DNA from: Microtetraspora sp. NBRC 16547
Lineage (GTDB): Bacteria > Actinomycetota > Actinomycetes > Streptosporangiales > Streptosporangiaceae
Direction of reading: 5' to 3'
Length of the DNA stretch: 64,000 nucleotides
NCBI RefSeq assembly: GCF_030268965.1
Contig: NZ_BSSE01000020.1
Span: forward strand, 1 to 64,000
Part shown: piece after piece, positions 62,901 to 64,000 of the stretch
Layout: every line of letters begins with the position of its first letter
Numbering within the stretch: position 1 is the first letter of the stretch
Translations under genes and position numbers: made by a program
The notes under the pieces: model-generated
What the model saw: the letters and a program-made list of their open reading frames with translations, nothing else
Told to the model about the DNA's origin: nothing
The model's database searches: none

Positions 62901-63529
62901 GAGTCGGCGAGGCCGAGCATCCGGGCAGCGGTGTTCGCGTCGCGGTAGCCGTAGTGGTCGGTCACCTCGACCACGACGTCGGGCACCGCCGCGCGCCAGG
63001 CGGCCAGCAGCGCCCTGGCCTCCTCGTCGCGGTGCCCGGCCGCCGCGTGGCCAAGGTCGGACCTGGGTCCGAGCAGCACCGTCAGCCGGGCGTCGCCCGA
63101 GGGACCGCGGGCGTGCTCGGCGAGCATCTCGCGGGTCACGTACGGCTCGCCGCGCTCACCCACGTGGTGGGCGGCGGTGACGAGGCGGCACAGGTGGGCC
63201 CAGCCGTCCGCGCGGGCCAGGACGACGATCCGCCGCTCGTCCATGCCCGGGAGGCCCTCGTTCCCACCCTGGCGACTCTCGTGCCTGCCGTGGCGGCCCT
63301 CGTGCTCACTCCGGGGGCCGAGGACCAGATCGACGCCGGCGATGGGGGCGAGGCCCTCGGCGTGACATGCCCGGATGTGCTTGATCGCTCCGTAAAGGCC
63401 GTCGCGGTCGGTCAGCGCGAGCGCGTCCATGCCCTGGGCGGCCGCGCGCGCGACCAGCGCGGGCGGGAAGGCCGTGCCGTACCGGAGGGAGTAGGCGGAG
63501 GCCACGTGGAGGTGGACGAAGGGAGCCAT
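59789..63529 (-). CDS. dnaE2: Error-prone DNA polymerase DnaE2
   Basis: 1246 residues. PHP domain first (MAPFVHLHVASAYSLRYGTA, ALTDRDGLYGAI), then the polymerase core with the catalytic Asp pair in GLPDIDVDVES and a third acidic residue in LLKLDVLGVRMQ, then RFLSEGRHG and SDFWERA helix-hairpin-helix and OB regions, and a C-terminal LSPYSDIGPTPGV. DnaE2 replaces the replicative polymerase at lesions and, in mycobacteria, works with ImuA' and ImuB in SOS mutagenesis. Its ATG shares a base with the stop of the DUF6504 gene (TGATG). imuA'/imuB are not in the window. Confidence 0.96.
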   Translation of the reverse strand: MAPFVHLHVASAYSLRYGTAFPPALVARAAAQGMDALALTDRDGLYGAIKHIRACHAEGLAPIAGVDLVLGPRSEHEGRHGRHESRQGGNEGLPGMDERRIVVLARADGWAHLCRLVTAAHHVGERGEPYVTREMLAEHARGPSGDARLTVLLGPRSDLGHAAAGHRDEEARALLAAWRAAVPDVVVEVTDHYGYRDANTAARMLGLADSVGVPAVLTNAVRHLDTSDHQVGNVLDAARRLAPLHVRHLEPSTQAYLKSGEEMGSVAARVCGGDRSRMARLLEETRHVAERCVLDAVEIVPLLSDPPGALHLPEIGGDPVPMLRDRCDDGLRRRGMERSKEARERLAAELDIIERKRLSGYFVAVAGITDMIRAMGVRCAIRGSGAGSLVNYLAGIGEVNPLEHGLLMERFLSEGRHGLPDIDVDVESARRLDCYRAILGRYGEARVACVSMMETYRARSAIRDVGSAMGLPPHEIDAIAKAFPHIRAKQIRAALADLPELRDSGLNDRSLETVFRLAEKLDGLPRHIALHPCGVLVGNAALRDRTPVERSLLDFPMSQFDKDDVEEAGLLKLDVLGVRMQSAMAHALDEIERVDGVRIALDAVPRDDVDTYDMICSGRTIGCFQIESPGQRELVAKLEPRTMHDLIVDISLFRPGPVNSDMVTPYLEARHGFRRPSYPHEDLRESLRETHGVVVFHEQVLKVIDVMTGCGLSEAEKARRALDTPQGRGAVRDWFVPLAEERGFGPATVEKAWKILDAFGAFGFCKAHAAAFALPTYQSAWLKRHHAAAFFAGVLTHEPGMYPSRVILDEARRCGVDILALDVNHSGRDWRVEKTGGEPAGPPPEEPYGEAAATGESTGESTEELTGESLTLRVRPGDLGPRRQDVDLGGGVDSGVDGGPDRETGGFGRGYGLRVPFSAVRGASEAEVARMVAGQPYTSMADFWERARPSRPVAERIVEVGGLDAMYGLHPGGPRWRPGRLTRRDLIAQVGALDRSSAAGVAAGRDATAVQLPMGFTERVTPGELPEMTEAEVVEAELAVLGMDVSRHVIGFHDELLDAIGVVRSKDLLRQRNGAEILVAGVKVATQTPAVRSGQRVIFLTLDDSTGPIDLTFFESVQAHTAATVFGSWLLVARGVVRRTGARAVSLRALHCWNLVDLDELWRAPAPHGGIDAVRARLEERPEPGGGVGGRSIEYDNGYRLSPYSDIGPTPGVRDAAAFLAHPAEPQRRVWHASSGSSGPTRTRTR

Positions 63530-63795
63530 CAGTCCCACGCCCTCAGCAGCAGCCAGCCGCCGCTCGCGGTGTCGAAACGCAGCTCGTAGGTGCCGACGCC
63601 GGTGTTCGCTCCGGCCTCGACCCGCCAGAACCGCCGCTCGCCCGGGTCGGTGTCGGAGGTCTTCCACCACTCGCGGGCCACCACCCAGTGATCCTGGACC
63701 TGGCGGATCGCGTAGAGCCGGTCACGCCAGACGAACTGGGCGGGCCGGTCGTCCCGGATCCACACCTCGATCGGATCGCCGTAAAGTCTGCTCAA
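63529..63795 (-). CDS. DUF6504 protein upstream of dnaE2
   Basis: 88 residues from TTG 63795 (SRLYGDPIEVWIRDDRPAQF), preceded by GGGGGAAGA 7 bases upstream; ATG 63813 or GTG 63822 would add 6 or 9 residues. All beta-strand in character: VWRDRLYAIRQVQDHWVVAREWW and TYELRFDTASGGWLLLRAWD. The family is found beside mutasome genes in actinobacteria, in my recollection. Its TGA overlaps the dnaE2 ATG by one base, so it belongs to the SOS unit. Confidence 0.88.
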   Translation of the reverse strand: MSRLYGDPIEVWIRDDRPAQFVWRDRLYAIRQVQDHWVVAREWWKTSDTDPGERRFWRVEAGANTGVGTYELRFDTASGGWLLLRAWD

Positions 63796-63851
63796 GACGG
63801 ATCTTCCCCCCATGGTCGGCACCCGGGGGAAGGCGGGCGCTACGTGCTACT

Positions 63852-63867
63852 TCGAACATATGTTCTC
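63852..63867 (-). promoter_or_regulatory. LexA (SOS) box
   Basis: TCGAACATATGTTCTC matches the actinobacterial LexA box TCGAAC-N4-GTTCGA except for the last two bases. It lies 57 bp upstream of the DUF6504 start codon, well placed to repress the DUF6504-dnaE2 unit until DNA damage. Confidence 0.88.
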
Positions 63868-64000
63868 AGAAGATCGACCGCAACTCGGTCCGGAACCGGG
63901 CCGGGATCCGTTCACAAAGGGCCACCGTCCCGGGCCCTTCCGTTCACCAAAGCGCAATCTGCCCAGGGCTAACTAGGTCTGGTTTGTTGCATTGAGTTCG

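Noticed and set aside
63931-64000. Possible insertion-sequence end at the right edge of the window
   Set aside because: The sequence after CTAG at 63974 is too short to show a terminal repeat or coding sequence.

Overview
High-GC DNA with the gene set of a filamentous actinomycete, most likely Streptosporangiales or a close relative. The signs are two F420-type LLM oxidoreductases, a 25-residue bL37 ribosomal protein, a DsbA-fold protein of the mycothiol-linked group, DnaE2 under an actinobacterial SOS box, a c-di-AMP (ydaO) riboswitch before a wall hydrolase, and frequent GTG/TTG starts with ATGA/GTGA gene overlaps. The window is mostly ordinary chromosome, with a transposase fragment at its left edge.

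Layout. 1-5.9 kb: transposase start, LLM oxidoreductase, GAF/SpoIIE-phosphatase/HATPase regulator, membrane protein, bL37, and a coupled DeoR-galT pair. 5.9-7.8 kb: c-di-AMP riboswitch and secreted M15-like hydrolase with an unusual start; its 3' end is repeated 0.6 kb downstream, flanking a small membrane-protein gene. 7.8-15 kb: rseP, a membrane SpoIIE phosphatase, an Eis-like acetyltransferase, rpiB, peptide deformylase, aldehyde dehydrogenase, DsbA-fold protein. 15-31.6 kb: pepN, lemA and partner, unknown and amidase genes, NERD protein, ilvD, WYL protein, FmdB, GNAT, HNH, prolyl oligopeptidase, purU. 31.7-36.5 kb: a minus-strand cluster of an XRE/TPR regulator, a GNAT enzyme coupled to it, a 24-residue peptide gene enclosed by an inverted repeat, and a large TPR protein whose start codon overlaps the peptide stop codon. 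36.9-42.3 kb: MscS channel, truncated haemoglobin, remains of a GH13 alpha-glucosidase, thioesterase, EttA, diguanylate cyclase. 42.6-51.6 kb: ssb paralogue, two dynamin-like GTPases, and siroheme/cobalamin genes cysG, cobT and cbiX, with cysG and both GTPases joined by start/stop overlaps. 51.7-59.9 kb: double-GNAT protein, DUF2795 plus bacterial eRF1-like protein, lutABC with a divergent GntR regulator and two operators, LLM oxidoreductase, DUF4328 protein. 59.8-64 kb: a DUF6504 gene and dnaE2 behind a LexA box.

Functional themes: lactate oxidation (lutABC and regulator), siroheme/B12 synthesis, SOS mutagenesis (dnaE2), wall remodelling under c-di-AMP control, and phosphatase-based regulation. 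The part that fits no described system I know is the 24-residue peptide and TPR-protein module at 31.7-35.9 kb.
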